The translations under genes and the position numbers were made by a program. The notes below the pieces were generated by a model. That model made no database searches and was not told the origin of the DNA. It worked only from the letters and a program-made list of their open reading frames with translations. DNA of 64,000 bases from Protonemura montana (Eukaryota > Arthropoda > Insecta > Plecoptera > Nemouridae). The first letter of the stretch is position 1; each line of letters begins with the position of its first letter. The stretch spans positions 8,098,001 through 8,162,000 of the forward strand of contig OX387608.1 in assembly GCA_947568835.1 (NCBI GenBank), written 5' to 3'. Shown in pieces: positions 42,006 to 53,945 of this stretch.

Positions 42006-45000
42006 ATATGGGTAATTTAAAATAAATCGAAAGAAATACTAAGAAAGAAGAAATAGTAGCGACAATTACTTTGAATGTACCTTCAAACTTAATTCTCATG
42101 CGTTAGTTTTGTGTGTTTTAAATCTCTTTTGTTAGTTATTGTTATAATTCTTACTGCAGTACAGTCCAGTATTGAACCAGCAAGCACGCTTTTCAGCACA
42201 GCTATACCGCCATCTTTGATAAACGTCGCACTTAAAAAACACATCATTAAGTCCTGTTTGCTATTCAGACTCGCGGTATTTTAACGAACGCTTAACAGCT
42301 TAGCAACCCGTGAAGCCCATGTGAATTTCGCAAGGGAAACAAGGTATACGTGGGCCCCGACCGTCAAATCTCGCGGCCGGAAGCCATTACCGGGCTCAGA
42401 AGCAACAACGCGGTCCATGACTCACCCTTTCAATTACTGCGTGGTTTTCCCTTACATTTTCATTGAAGTCTCGTTTGGTGTGTGCCGATCATAATATTGT
42501 ATTGTACGCATTATTTAACAGACAGGTAGTGAAGTAAGTTTAGGAAATAAATCAGGAAATTCTCATAAAGCCAAGTCAGTTTCTATAGTTTACCATTTTA
42601 TAGACATATGGAATGATGGATAGCGGAACCTATGGGCCGATTTTGAAGCCAGTGAGATTTTCGACCTCTGTTCCGGACGTTATTTCTATTACAGTGGTCA
42701 GACCCGCTTGTGATATACAGAACTGAAATTTTGATCTCCTTACGGCTTTTATTTTGTTCTTCAATGACCTATTTTATTTACAGCTATCCATAATAGAATT
42801 TTAAAACCTTTAGTTGCTAAAATTTGATCTTCTTTCGCCACGTGTAGCTAAGCTTTTGAGTGCGCCTGCCTCTAAGCATTAATAAAATATATTTGCGGTA
42901 TTGTGTGTTGCCTTGCTTATGAACGCTGCCGAGTTTTAAAGCGGGCAATTAACCAACGAATTCCTGTTTGCTCGTACGAAGTGGGACGAAGGATTGTGAC
43001 GTTGATTTAATTTCAGCGGCCATTTTGCTCGGGGGTTAACATGTGGGACGGGGTGACGTCCTGTTGTGTTTAGCGGGTCAACGTTGTGAGAGTTTGTGGC
43101 GAGACACGTGTTTAGGTTTAGATGGTTTTGCAATACGTGCCGGCAATTTTTTATTGGAGCGCATTCTGGCTAGTGTCCTGATGATTGGGTATTCCTGAAG
43201 TAATATTAACAGTGTTGAAGTTGATAATTGATTGATAAAGAATGCCAGGAAGGGGAACTTTTTAGATTTTACCAACTTTATTTAGGGTGCTTGTGGATTT
43301 AAAGGTATTTAATAGATATTTAGAATCAATTGTTGGTCGGAAATTTAGCTGTAATGCAATTTTAAGTGCGTATAGATATTTTTGTGTTTTCAATGTTAGA
43401 AAATGACATACGCATGGCTTATGCCATTTTGACAATGTAAGAAAATCGCTGAAAATAGTTGAAATGGAAATATGGTTAACGCTAGCCCAATTGCCACTAT
43501 AATGTGGTTTATTCGCTTTCGGGCTCGCATACCATCGCATCCTTCACTCACTTTAAGACCCATAACAATATCATGGTTTCGGTCTGAACACATTCGAAGA
43601 GAACGTCGCGCACGACTGATATTTCAGACACCATATAATATTCGATGGGGATGCGGGCAAAGTGTAGGCTGCAGGTATTGTAATGAGAAAGGCTCTACCG
43701 ACGTCGCCCGCCGCCTCCAACCGCCCCTCCCCCCCCCCCCCCCCCCCAACCGCCGTTAATGCTGTTTGTGTGGAGGAACGGTTGTTTTGTGTCTCGCTAC
43801 CACGTAAATGCTCTTAACATGTTTGTGGAAGCCAGCGCTCGCCGTGGCATGGCGACGTACTGATGGCAAACACTTGGAAAAGATGGGATTTCAACTATCT
43901 ATGTGCCGGTGTATACCTATACCGCGGTAGCTATCTATGCGCCATCTAAAACGTTATAGAGTCGTTATTATGGGGAAAGGTGGAAAACTTTGTTATTAAA
44001 TTACTACTTCGTCATAACTTTGTGGCGTATGATATCGCGGTGAGTGCACGCTGGTATTACCGTCGGAGACAACTACAGTGGTTGCTTTATTCGTGGTGAT
44101 TTAGTTATTGTTTTCGAGCGTTGATTTCAGGTAGCGATAACTTGTGTATGCGCAAGGCGTTTCTACTTCATGAAATGAGCGGATGTTGAGGGGTTGTGTT
44201 TTTATTTTTTAACCAGCGTGTAGCATCTGATCGGTTAGAAACGGTAAAGTTTGCCGGGTTTTTCTCACTGTACACTTTTAAAACTGGCGGTTGTTTGATG
44301 ACGTTTGATTTAATTATTTATTGAGAAACAGTAAGAAAAAAAACAGAAAAACAATAGTGTTTTTAATATTTAAACCTTACCACACAATTATGCGTACATT
44401 TTGTGTGTGCACAGCAAATTCACGATCACAGTTGAAATCCGTATTGATAATCTCTAAAAACAGAAGTCCGCGAATAAAACACTTTCTCACATTCACTCTC
44501 ATTCCCATCTTACTTTCCCAATTCCAAACGTACCAATAAACTCCACATCCATTATCTACCCGACCAAATCGGCCAACATTTCCTTTCTCTCTACGGATTC
44601 GATCGCGCGAAGATGCGTTTCTTTTTCAATATGGCGACCGGGGCCAGCCGTCAGAGCTCGTTGTCTTTTTATTCGCTTATTGGAGAAAGCATTACGGGCA
44701 CCGAAGCCGACGCCGACGCCGACGGCGCGCCTTAGACGCCGTGTGGCGTCCATCAAGTCGGATTATAAGGTTTGCATGGAAAGACATTACCTAACCGAGA
44801 GCCCGCCGCTGCCGCCAGCGCCCACCGCGCAGTGTGGTGGAAAGATGTGGCACTATCCTAACCATCCCCAAACGCTGAGGGGCTCGGTTTGAATTTGCGG
44901 TCGTTGGTGATGAAACTTGACCATCTTTCCCAAACCGTTGAGATTGTCTTGAGTCATTTTAGTTTTATCTGAAAATATATATACAGTATTTTTAGGACGA

Positions 45001-47061
45001 AAGGTGCATTTCATTTGTTAACAGCTAGAATTTTGCTAACGCTGCTAACGCATCCACCGAAAAAAAACATCTTAAAAATTACTCGAAAACCGCTGACAAA
45101 AACCGACTCAAAACATGACAATTTAATTCCATGATTCCTCTCCCGACGCGCGCGTGGTTTCCATTTCCTCACGCATTTTCTTTTGTACGCACCTGCGATC
45201 GTAGCGCGCCACACGTCATCGTAATTAAATAAAAAAAAAAAACGAGAAATCTTATTTATAGTTAACAGATCCCATCTGTTCTATGGCATCACTATATTAT
45301 TCCCATGATATTGGTAACATCCCGATTAAAACACACAATTTGATAAAAGCATTGCCTTCATAGTACGTTATGGAACAGCCACCCTCACAAACACTCAACG
45401 CATATACGTTCGCTATAATCGAGTCTCAAGAACAGCTCAAAACGTCGTTGCCAACCAAACAATATTAAATTGAAGTTAGCTTTTAAAACAATTGCCATTC
45501 CATGAATGCCTTTAGCTTTTTTTAACCAGCTAACAACGAGGAGGCCAATTTATCCCCTCCCCCCTCTCCCACCCTACCCCCCTCGTACAACCCTCTACGT
45601 CGAGCATAAAGTTTTGTGTGGTATTGTTAAGAAATGGGAACAGACACGCACTCGAGCTCGCAGGCGTGCCAATATCGCCGTCTATGCAGGCTTGCCAACG
45701 TGGCAAATGTGCATGGAAACTGTTTTCAAAAGGATAATGATTATAGGGCTAAGTTTTGTGGAGCTCGAAAACTTGTGTGTATGTGTGTGTGCGAGTTTAG
45801 AAATGTATAATTGAAATAATAACGTCATTGTGCTGGCGGTGTAACTGGTCTCGTGATGTTTTTTTGGATTTCGGCTGGTTTATTGGGTGGTTACTGATGT
45901 CGCGTGGAAAATGCTAGCGGGGGGTTGAAGATGTAGCTTCGCCGACCAGATGGGTCTTCAGGTATTTTTTGAAGAGTGTGGAGTGTTGACAGCATAATTG
46001 GCAAGCAAGTAGATTTTTTATGGAATTTTTCTAGCAGTAAATACCAAACGGCGATTCCTTTAAGAGTCAAGAGTTCTTATAATTCTGGATTATAACATTT
46101 TGACATGCTGTTTGTGAGAGTTTACTTTATAATAACAGCGCTTTAATTCTGAGAACCAGAAAAAAAGTGAATTAAAAACTTGTTTTATTGAAATTTTGTA
46201 GTACCGGCATTTTTTTTTTTCACCATGAGAGAATCTTTTCAATTTCACGAAACTATTTGTAGGTCTTGCTCTAATGAGATCCGCATGCCCAGATTGCAAC
46301 CTGGAGCACATGAAATGTTTCGCCCGTAATTTCACGTGCCGCGGTGTTTCAAGACCCCGATAATATACCCAATCGATCTTAACCTCAATTTCACAGCGCG
46401 CGCCGACTTTCTCACCGAACTTATCTTCAATCTGCAATCGCGCGATAAGACCAGACCGTCGGGCCTGCAGTCACGGGTTCATGACCCGGACGCGGGGGTT
46501 AATTGCAATTAGTAACGGCTTTTATTCGCTAAAACAAAAACGAAGACGAAAGAAACGCGAAAGAAAAAAAAAGCACACACACTCACACACACACAGACAT
46601 GGGAATCTAGTGCAGCTTGCCGAAGCTCGGAGAAAGATTGCAAACTTTGCCGCCGTATGACACGAGCGCTGATGTCGCGCGGTGTGACCCAGTTTTGGTA
46701 CTAAGTTTTCCCGGCGCACGCCACAAGTGTTATTTAGCTTGTTATTTTATTACCAGCCGAAAGCTGGATGGCGATCTTTGGGTGTAGTCTGTGAGATCTA
46801 GAGATACACCGAGAGTTGTAGAGGCCAGATTTTAAATTTGCTTGGACTCTCAAACCAAGTGTCTAGTCGGCTGGAACAAATATCTTTCACTGCATCCTCG
46901 CTGCATGCTTGGACTCTAGATTAAAAAGGCTCTGGTATTGGTCAGCCTATTAGATACTGATCGCCTGATACATTTGATGTCATGAACAAGCATGACAATT
47001 ATAATGGCGTTTTCACTTGGCCTAAACTAGGGCTGGTGTAAATCTTACTCGATTAAGTTAT
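42006..47061. other. Long unique stretch, no recognised gene
   Basis: Mostly AT-rich. There is a poly(C) run at 43729-43747. A CpG-rich patch at 44580-44890 contains caatatggcgacc (YY1-like) and gccgacgccgacgc. Another GC-rich part lies at 46260-46500. Minor microsatellites occur, such as (CA)n at 46575-46595. Frames here show no splice-supported structure. Confidence 0.35.
43729..43747 (+). repeat. Poly(C) run
   Basis: About 19 consecutive C. Confidence 0.95.
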
Positions 47062-47131
47062 GCTCTCCACCGGGTTTGCACCAGCACCGAGCTAGAGAGC
47101 TCCCACCCAAACACGTGATCACTAGCTGTCG
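47062..47131 (+). repeat. Dispersed repeat with CACGTGATCAC, copy 2
   Basis: Matches 30521-30594 from tgctctccaccgg to aaacacgtgatcactagctg. It lies about 90 bases upstream of the 43-bp minisatellite, whose units also contain gaacacgtga. Confidence 0.7.
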
Positions 47132-47222
47132 GTGTATTATTTCGCTTCCCATTGTACCATCGAAAATCTTGGAACAAATAAAGTGCACCGGGAGTGACCT
47201 GAGAACGAGCAAATCTGCCAGG

Positions 47223-47834
47223 TGAACACGTGAAAGTTGCACTGGGGCAGAGTCACAGGCCCAGTCGAACACGTGAAAGTTGCACTGGGGTAGAGTCACA
47301 TGCCCAGTCGAACACGTGAAAGTTGCACTGGGACAGAGTCACATGCCCAGTCGAACACGTGAAAGTTGCACTGGGGCAGAGTCACATGCCCAGTCGAACA
47401 CGTGAAAGTTGCACTGGGACAGAGTCACATGCCCAGTCGAACACGTGAAAGTTGCACTGGGGCAGAGTCACATGCCCAGTTGAACACGTGAAAGTTGCAC
47501 TGGGGCAGAGTCACATGCCCAGTCGAACACGTGAAAGTTGCACTGGGGCAGAGTCACATGCCCAGTCGAACACATGAAAGTTGCACTGGGGCAGAGTCAC
47601 ATGCCCAGTCGAACACGTGAAAGTTGCACTGGGGCAGAGTCACATGCCCAGTCGAACACGTGAAAGTTGCACTTGGGCAGAGTCACATGCGCAGTCGAAC
47701 ACGTGAAAGTTGCACTGGGGCAGAGTCACATGCCCAGTCGAACACGTGAAAGTTGCACTGGGGCAGAGTCACATGTCCAGTCGAACACGTGAAAGTTGCA
47801 CTGGGGCAGAGTCACATGCCCAGTCGAACACGCA
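47223..47834 (+). repeat. 43-bp minisatellite, 14 copies
   Basis: Units start at 47223 and every 43 bases, ending with a partial unit at 47825. Unit landmarks are cgaacacgtgaaagttgcac, ggggcagagtcac and atgcccagt. Thirteen of 14 units keep the E-box CACGTG; one has CACATG (about 47569). Copies differ at only one or two bases, so the expansion is recent. Confidence 0.97.
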
Positions 47835-48720
47835 GATCACCCCAAGTGTACACTCGGGGCGTACCGGGGCAGTCAGTCGAATAGGCCACGAGAAGGTCCT
47901 TAAAAAAATCCTTGAGACTTAGAACCTGTTAAAAATAGTAGAAAAAGAGGTAAAAATGCCTAATGCATGCTACTAAACGCAACCCGCAGAGCAAACATGG
48001 CTCGTCCATCTCGTGCCCCTGAACGCAGCCCGCAGAGCGAGCGCCAACTCGGCACCTCCACCGCTATAATCTTCGCGTCCCCAGCTCGTGAGCGGCGTTT
48101 TGAGCACGCAACTTGCTTACACGCAACGCTCTGGTCGTCGACAACCCCCGTCTCCCCTACAGGGTCGTAATACACTCGTTATTGCGTCGTAAAACGAGTG
48201 AAAAACACGGGGGCCAATCGCCGACGGAAGTGCCGGGGAGAGGAATTTTAGACGCGTGGAAAGGGAGGAGGGGGGGGGGACGAAATATGAGCGCTAGCTG
48301 TTTTATGGTCATCCTCGGTGTTTCGCCACTTTATACGAAAGTGGGTGGGGGCAAGGTCCATGCACGCGGGATTGTTTTAGTAATGGTGTGGTTTTCATTT
48401 CAAATAGACTGCACCAACATAAGAGTTAACCATTTTGTGTGTTCCTTCATGAGAGTACAGCGCTGGCAGAATAAAAATTTAAATATCGTTTTAACAGTTA
48501 TTGATGAATTATTTGAAAAATATTTGTTTTTTTATTTTCTTGAATGCTTTCAAACATTTTGCTAGGAAAACTTTGAGTTTTGAATCGTTCTGCGAATACA
48601 GGCCCACGCAAGATCAAATAACTGCACTCTACCAACAAATATCACTTTTCAGTGCCTTCCATTTAATAATCCTGTGACGATAGTTAAAAATCTCAATTTG
48701 ATGTGCCCCTACTCTGATCA
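47835..48720. other. Unique DNA with a CpG-rich patch
   Basis: 47970-48260 is GC-rich and holds a dispersed motif (separate entry). A plus-strand frame of 150 codons (48113-48565) has no recognised product and a low-complexity tail. Confidence 0.4.
47979..48045 (-). repeat. Dispersed gctctgcgggctgcg repeat, duplicated copy
   Basis: Two adjacent minus-strand copies: gctctgcgggctgcgttcag at about 48018-48038 and gctctgcgggttgcgtttag at about 47974-47994. Related copies are at 52557-52594 and 62113-62142. Confidence 0.6.
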
Positions 48721-48888
48721 TGATGGTTTTTAGACTCATGTCTACTTGATTTATCCTTAGCACTAGTTTTAAGAAAAACTATTTTAAATAGGTTTTGAAT
48801 GCTAAGTAAAGGACAACAAAATTTCCCGACGTTTCGTAACATGTACTAGTTACTTCTTCAAGGGTTAGAGCAGTTCTGACAATATTCA
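48721..48888 (+). repeat. Dispersed repeat with cccgacgtttcg motif, copy 2
   Basis: Same start (tgatggtttttagactc) and extent as 19788-19955, with a few substitutions. Confidence 0.78.
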
Positions 48889-49494
48889 ATGACTCTGATG
48901 TTCAATTTGAATTGTTTCTTTCGAGTAATTGGTTTCAGTTTAAAAGAATACAACCAACCTTAATTTTATTTACTCTAAAAAAACATGTTGATCTGGTTGC
49001 CCACGGCCATCGTCTCATGTCGCTTACCAAATCTGCTTACAAGGTGTAATCAAAGAGGCGTGACGGCCACCAATGCTGAGTACTACTCTAGTTGCAAATG
49101 CATATTTGTGCAACTTGGTCATGCAACCGTGGCACCCAATGTATGCTCGTGCTTGTGAACAGTGTTGGTACAAGCTTATTTTATCTTGACATGCCACCGC
49201 CGATTTGCACCAGTTTTAAAAGTGACAGCGGCGAGCGGTCTTGATTTGAGTAACGCAATCATTTTACAAACTATTTGTTGATGCAATTTGCTGTCGGTCG
49301 TACGAATTACATGATTCAACTAAGAAATCCAGTTTTAAAGTATTGGTTTTATATAAAGCACTAATTGCAGAGCCTTATGCTTGAATTTGGTTTCAGGAGC
49401 TCTCATGGAAAAGAAATGGGTCTTGATGGCTTTAAAAATGGTGGTTCTTGAAAAAAAATGACTATGCGATGGCATCGATGTCGCGATGGCATAA
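48889..49494. other. Unique sequence
   Basis: No gene recognised. A direct duplication of gcgatggcat occurs at 49465-49495. Confidence 0.45.
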
Positions 49495-49740
49495 TTAAAG
49501 CGCACAAGTCTTGCAGTCTCGAACTTTAGGGTTCAATCTTTTTAACTGGCTGTCCTTGTGGTTTTTCGCTAGTTCCCGCGACCACTCCTGGTAACCGTTG
49601 AGATAGGCCATGGACACTTCCTTCGACATTCCTGCCCCACTTGGCAAGAGTTGGAGCCGCACAGGTGGATGCCTTAGCATATATCTCTGATCAAAGTAAA
49701 CTAGTCGATAATTTAATCGGTAGTCCATCGGGAGAACCAT
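49495..49740 (-). CDS. Candidate small ORF / terminal exon (81 codons)
   Basis: Starts at ATG in a good context (gcaaaATGG) and ends TAA at 49497-49495. The product ends YLNGYQEWSRELAKNHKDSQ...RDCKTCAL. About 54% of third positions are G or C, rising above 80% in the middle, against an AT-rich background, which supports this frame. An acceptor-like site, tttactttgatcag, inside it (AG at plus 49688-49687) would splice in phase 0 to the ORF at 50838-50975, giving a 109-residue two-exon model. No domain recognised. A conserved non-coding element is the alternative. Confidence 0.28.
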   Translation of the reverse strand: MVLPMDYRLNYRLVYFDQRYMLRHPPVRLQLLPSGAGMSKEVSMAYLNGYQEWSRELAKNHKDSQLKRLNPKVRDCKTCAL

Positions 49741-50837
49741 TTTGCGCTAGTTTTGATTCCCCAATGAATTTGCTGGTGGCTTTAGAATCTGCACTGAAAC
49801 TACATGCAGTCTACCACTTTCCTAACTGAGATTATCTTTGCCGATGGTGTACACGTGAAACAAATTACTAATTTGTTAATCACAGCGACAAATTTAATTC
49901 TTGCAATTGTAGCTCGTTTGTTATTAGATTTTTAACTATACGCTAGTTTTAATTTTTGCCCGTGCAATCGAATTAGCGTCCTAGTCGGTGAGCGGACTAG
50001 TGCTGCGATTGGCGCCTAGTGCAAGTACTAAAGCTTAACTTTGCTATGGATGTAATCGTTCTACGCCGATTGCCGCCAGGTGTCTTTCTAGCATTGCCTA
50101 ACTTTGCCCGCCCAGGTATTTGATGTGATTTCGGAGATTTGAATCAGTTTTTACTATGCACTCGATAGGAAACCAGGAACTAATACAGACGACACGGTTT
50201 AAAATAGTTCATACCGTACAAAATTTAATCATTTCAGAATAAAAACAACGCGGTCGCTTGGAAAGGAAACTTGCATGAAAGCAAATATTTCCTTGAATAC
50301 ACCGACATTTTATTTTTTTACACTTTTAAAGATAAGAAAAATAACTTTTTGCTTTGAAAAGAGGTTTACTACTGTAATAGCTGTAATAGCTGTTTACTCC
50401 TCTAAATTAAATCTGTACTTGACTTCAAAAAAACATATCGATCAATCTTGCCAACTTAACTAGAATATACCAGTAGTACTGATATGGAGAAAACATTTTA
50501 TGAAGCCTAAGTAAAGTTAGTTAATGAAAATCTATAAAAAAAAAATATTTTTTAAGATTCTAACCAAGATACATGTGAAAATGTTAATGATCACAAAATC
50601 AGTACATAACCCTCATAGGAGCACTGACCGTCGCATTGCTTTCATTTATTAGTATTACAACTGTAGCACCCAGCATATTAATGTACTAAAGCTTCAATCA
50701 GGCAATCACAGTGCCTTCCCCCGCCTCGCTGACGGCCACCCCTTGGAGTCCTCGATATGCATAAGTCCATCGAATCAGCGTCACGTCTGATGAGCGATTT
50801 GGAACATTAACCTAACAGAAAGGCGTAATCGTACCAC
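49741..50837. other. Unique sequence (intron in the minus-strand model)
   Basis: No repeats or RNA signals. AT-rich. Confidence 0.4.
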
Positions 50838-50975
50838 CTGGGTTGGTTCCCTAGAGCCACGCTGAACGGGAACAAAGGTCGCAAAGCGCCCCAAGAAAAC
50901 GTCCGCACTGACAGATTTGTACTGATCAGAATTCTTAGTCGGTAATTGGTGGACACCAGACCACTTCGAAGACAT
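50838..50975 (-). CDS. Candidate first coding exon (46 codons)
   Basis: ATG at plus 50975-50973 in an A-rich context. It encodes MSSKWSGVHQLPTKNSDQ... to ...VQRGSREPTQ, then a donor-like CAG|GTGGTA with intron from 50837 down. It ends in phase 0, which fits the acceptor at 49687. Composition is mixed and protein-like, with third-position GC about 51%. No family recognised. The exon pairing is a hypothesis from phase and splice motifs only. Confidence 0.25.
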
Positions 50976-52285
50976 ATTTTTTGTGTGTTTTGATTGCTAA
51001 TGGTTATACTTTGAAGCCGAAAGGAAAAACTTGATCAAGTTTTATATATGTATCTATTAATGTTTTCTTCCACGATTTCGAAAGCGTATCCTACTTTCAT
51101 CAAAAGGCACAAATCTGTTTATAACGATGTGAAATAATTTATTTATCGTGACATCAAAAACATCCCTGCGCACACAAGTTTCTTTCAAAAAGAATACAAA
51201 TAAACTAATTAAATGGATAAAAAGACATCAACACTGAGACCTTTCAGGCAGCGTTTAAACTTTGTGCCAAGCGCACGTTGCGAGCGCGGGTGTATATAAG
51301 GGTCGAGCCCCCTCCCCCCCCCCCCCGCTCCCCCCTATAAATTATATTCAAGTACAAAAACCCCGAAATACTTTCTGGGGAATTGCGGATCCGATATCTT
51401 ATTCCCTTTGAGCCGGAGAACTAGATGCGGAAACTGTATTATACAACTAGGCCCGTCTGAGAAACTCACCCTTTAGGCAATGAGAAGGGTGGGGTAGAGG
51501 GTGAAGTTGCTTATAAACATTTTCACTGTTCATCTTTTACAGTTTGGATGGAAAATCGGGAAGGGTGGAAAAGAAATCATGGCTTGTGCGTTTCGCTAAG
51601 TTTTCCGCTAAGCTAGGGTATTTAATTTTCTAACAGCAATCAATTTCTAGCTTGCAAAAAGATATGGTCACCTTACGAATAACCCGCAGTAAGTTTTTGT
51701 AATTTCCTCAGATTAATTTCGAAATCCTTTCTTTGTAACAATTTGAAGCTGAGATTATCTTTTTTTACATCTCTAAGCATACGCTTTAGAACGATTATTT
51801 TCACATCTAAGACGATATTATAGATATTTCATCTTTAATTAGAGGTTGAGCTATTATAAAATTACTTAAAAAAAAAGGAATACAATATTTAAAATAAATC
51901 AGAGAAAAATCACGAAACATTATGACACTACTGTTTTCTACTTGTGATGCACGATTTATTGTTCAAACCCTTTACGACCTTCGCGCAAAGTGGCCAATAG
52001 TGGGAGGCTATAAGCACGCGGACACGCGAACAGCGCATACGTGACTGCGTCGCGACGCCGACGCCGACGCCGCGATAGCATCTCGCGCTGACCGACATCT
52101 GAGCGACGCACGGCCGGCACTGATACCGCGCAGGGGTGTGCAGCGACAAGGACTCGAGTGAACATTATTTGATCAAAATCAAAAGAAAAATTATGTTTTT
52201 TGATGCAAAAAAAAAAAAAAGAGAAAAAGAGATGACACTTTACCCCAAAAACTTATGACTGTCCAGCGTTCCATTCTCAAGTATA
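50976..52285. other. Unique DNA
   Basis: Poly(C) at about 51308-51326. A CpG-rich patch at 52000-52160 with gacgccgacgccgacgcc. Nothing else recognised. Confidence 0.4.
51308..51326 (+). repeat. C-rich run
   Basis: C-only runs interrupted once by T. Confidence 0.9.
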
Positions 52286-52345
52286 TTTGACCAATGAAGT
52301 TAAGCAACAATGCCCCGGGCGAAACAGTGGATTGATAGACCTAAT
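52286..52345 (+). mobile_element. 5S-head remnant
   Basis: gaagttaagcaacaatgcc and agtggattgatagacc recall the SINE head with a mutated C box. Confidence 0.5.
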
Positions 52346-52556
52346 ACACTTTACAATTGTGTAGATTATGTAATTTTACGCCAAAATTAAAAAGGTCTTC
52401 ATTTGTAAACACATTTATACCATTTTTTTTGTCCGTATCGCTTTTCTAAGCACTCTTCTTTGAAAGATATCAGATAAATTACAATCATAAAACAAGACCA
52501 CTCTTATTACTTTTGAAACTACCTGAGGTAGAGTTTAGAAAACACTCTAGGAAGTG

Positions 52557-52594
52557 GAGGTGCCGTACCTGCTCTGCGAGCTGCGTTCAGGAGC
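52557..52594 (+). repeat. Dispersed gctctgcgggctgcg repeat, copy 2
   Basis: ggaggtgccgtacctgctct then gcgagctgcgttcaggagc. The ggaggtgccg part is shared with the minus-strand copy near 48050. Confidence 0.6.
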
Positions 52595-52850
52595 TTGCCA
52601 TACAATTTAAATTGATAACACCCGTTGTTAGCGTGTGGCCTGCTCATGATCAGAATCATAATATCGTCCCAACCCTGATTTAGTCCACCTTCTGGTTTTC
52701 GGTAAACACTCTAGGAAAGACCACCAATATGTGATGCATCGAGATCGTTTCGCAGGGAAGTGGAGTTGTTAAACTGCCCTTAAACAAAGTGGCCTTGACT
52801 TATGGTAGCAAAAATGTTACGAACAACTGCTTGCAATGGTTAACAATTAG

Positions 52851-52902
52851 CGATTACCAATCTATCCAATACTTCTGAATTGAAAATGTGTTGCTTAACT
52901 TG
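52851..52902 (-). mobile_element. 5S-head remnant
   Basis: ctatccaatacttctgaatt and tgttgcttaacttg correspond to the reverse of the C-box and A-box side. It directly precedes another SINE copy. Confidence 0.5.
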
Positions 52903-52906
52903 ATAT

Positions 52907-53319
52907 TTGATTGATTTGTTGTGTTTTACGACGCAATTTTTTGATTTGGACCTTTTGGCCATGTTTTGCGGCGTTGCTCAATGAGTGAGTGATGATGAAC
53001 TTATTTAGCCTAGAAAGGAAGTGCGGTAACCCAGTTCCGTCATCTAAGCTATTTTTATCGAAGAGCACCAAGGAGATCACTGGCTTAACATACCTTCCGA
53101 AGGACAGTACAACACGAACAACATGACTATTCCCCATATTCGTGCTGTCGAGAGGTAGTTAAACATGGCGAGAGAAGTTTGTTGCACTATATTTTATCCC
53201 TTCAATATTTCTCTTAGACAGAACTGGTCTTGAATATGACGGTCACCCATCCAACACCTGACCCGTCGAAGTGTTACTTAACTATCGTAAAGAACTGGTG
53301 TTTAAATTCCGCCCAGTTA
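52907..53319 (-). mobile_element. 5S-SINE, full length, diverged
   Basis: From the gattgatttgttgtgtttta tail through ttcgaaggacagtac-like body sequence, cacccatccaacacctgacc (C box) and ttacttaactatcg to aactggtgttt. Many substitutions. Confidence 0.85.
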
Positions 53320-53851
53320 CGTCGCACATTGCATCCATGTATCAAACGCCTAGAAACAAAATGTGTCCACCCCTGGACTAGAAAACTCGCGAGAGGCCGT
53401 GGCACCGAGCTGTTAAGAATCTCAACGATGCCGTGTCGATTAGTTTATTTTTCCTAATTCCGCCTTGTGGCAGGGCGCACTCTAGCTCAAGCTCGATGGC
53501 GTGGACGCCAACACGTGGCGTCGACTTTTTTTTTACCCAGTTAGCGACATGCCTAGCGGATTGTGTGCGGAACTTTGCCTTTGGGGCAAATAATTGACCT
53601 GTGACATTTAAGTGGAGTCGGTATTCGGTATATTGTTTTATGTGTTTTTTTTTTTTTTTCCCAGTGGTGGAAATTGTTTATGATTTAGCGCCGTGTATTT
53701 GCGCCATTTTCTCGTGCTAATTGCCGTTTTTTGTTATCTGTGACATCTGAACAGAATTTTTGTTTTGATATAGACGGTTTATGAGCGCGCTATAATCTGA
53801 TAATTAAATTTCGGAATATATTATTTGCCGTGCCCGGCTTGTTGAGGCTCT
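53320..53851. other. Unique sequence
   Basis: T-run at 53647-53661. No gene recognised. Confidence 0.45.
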
Positions 53852-53892
53852 TGGGTTTAAAGGTTTGGTACCAGTGTCCCAGCGCCGATTTT
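53852..53892 (-). repeat. Dispersed ~290-bp element, 3' fragment
   Basis: ctcttgggtttaaaggtttg and cagtgtcccagcgcc equal the reverse of the family's 3' end. It sits head to head with a complete copy 54 bases on. Confidence 0.5.
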
Positions 53893-53945
53893 AAACTGTC
53901 TCCTTTAAAAATATTGACCTTTAAACACTACTTAAGCAACAGAAT

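Noticed and set aside
47710..47922. 70-codon plus frame in the 43-bp minisatellite
   Set aside because: The repeat period is not a multiple of three and the frame is open only over a few units by chance.
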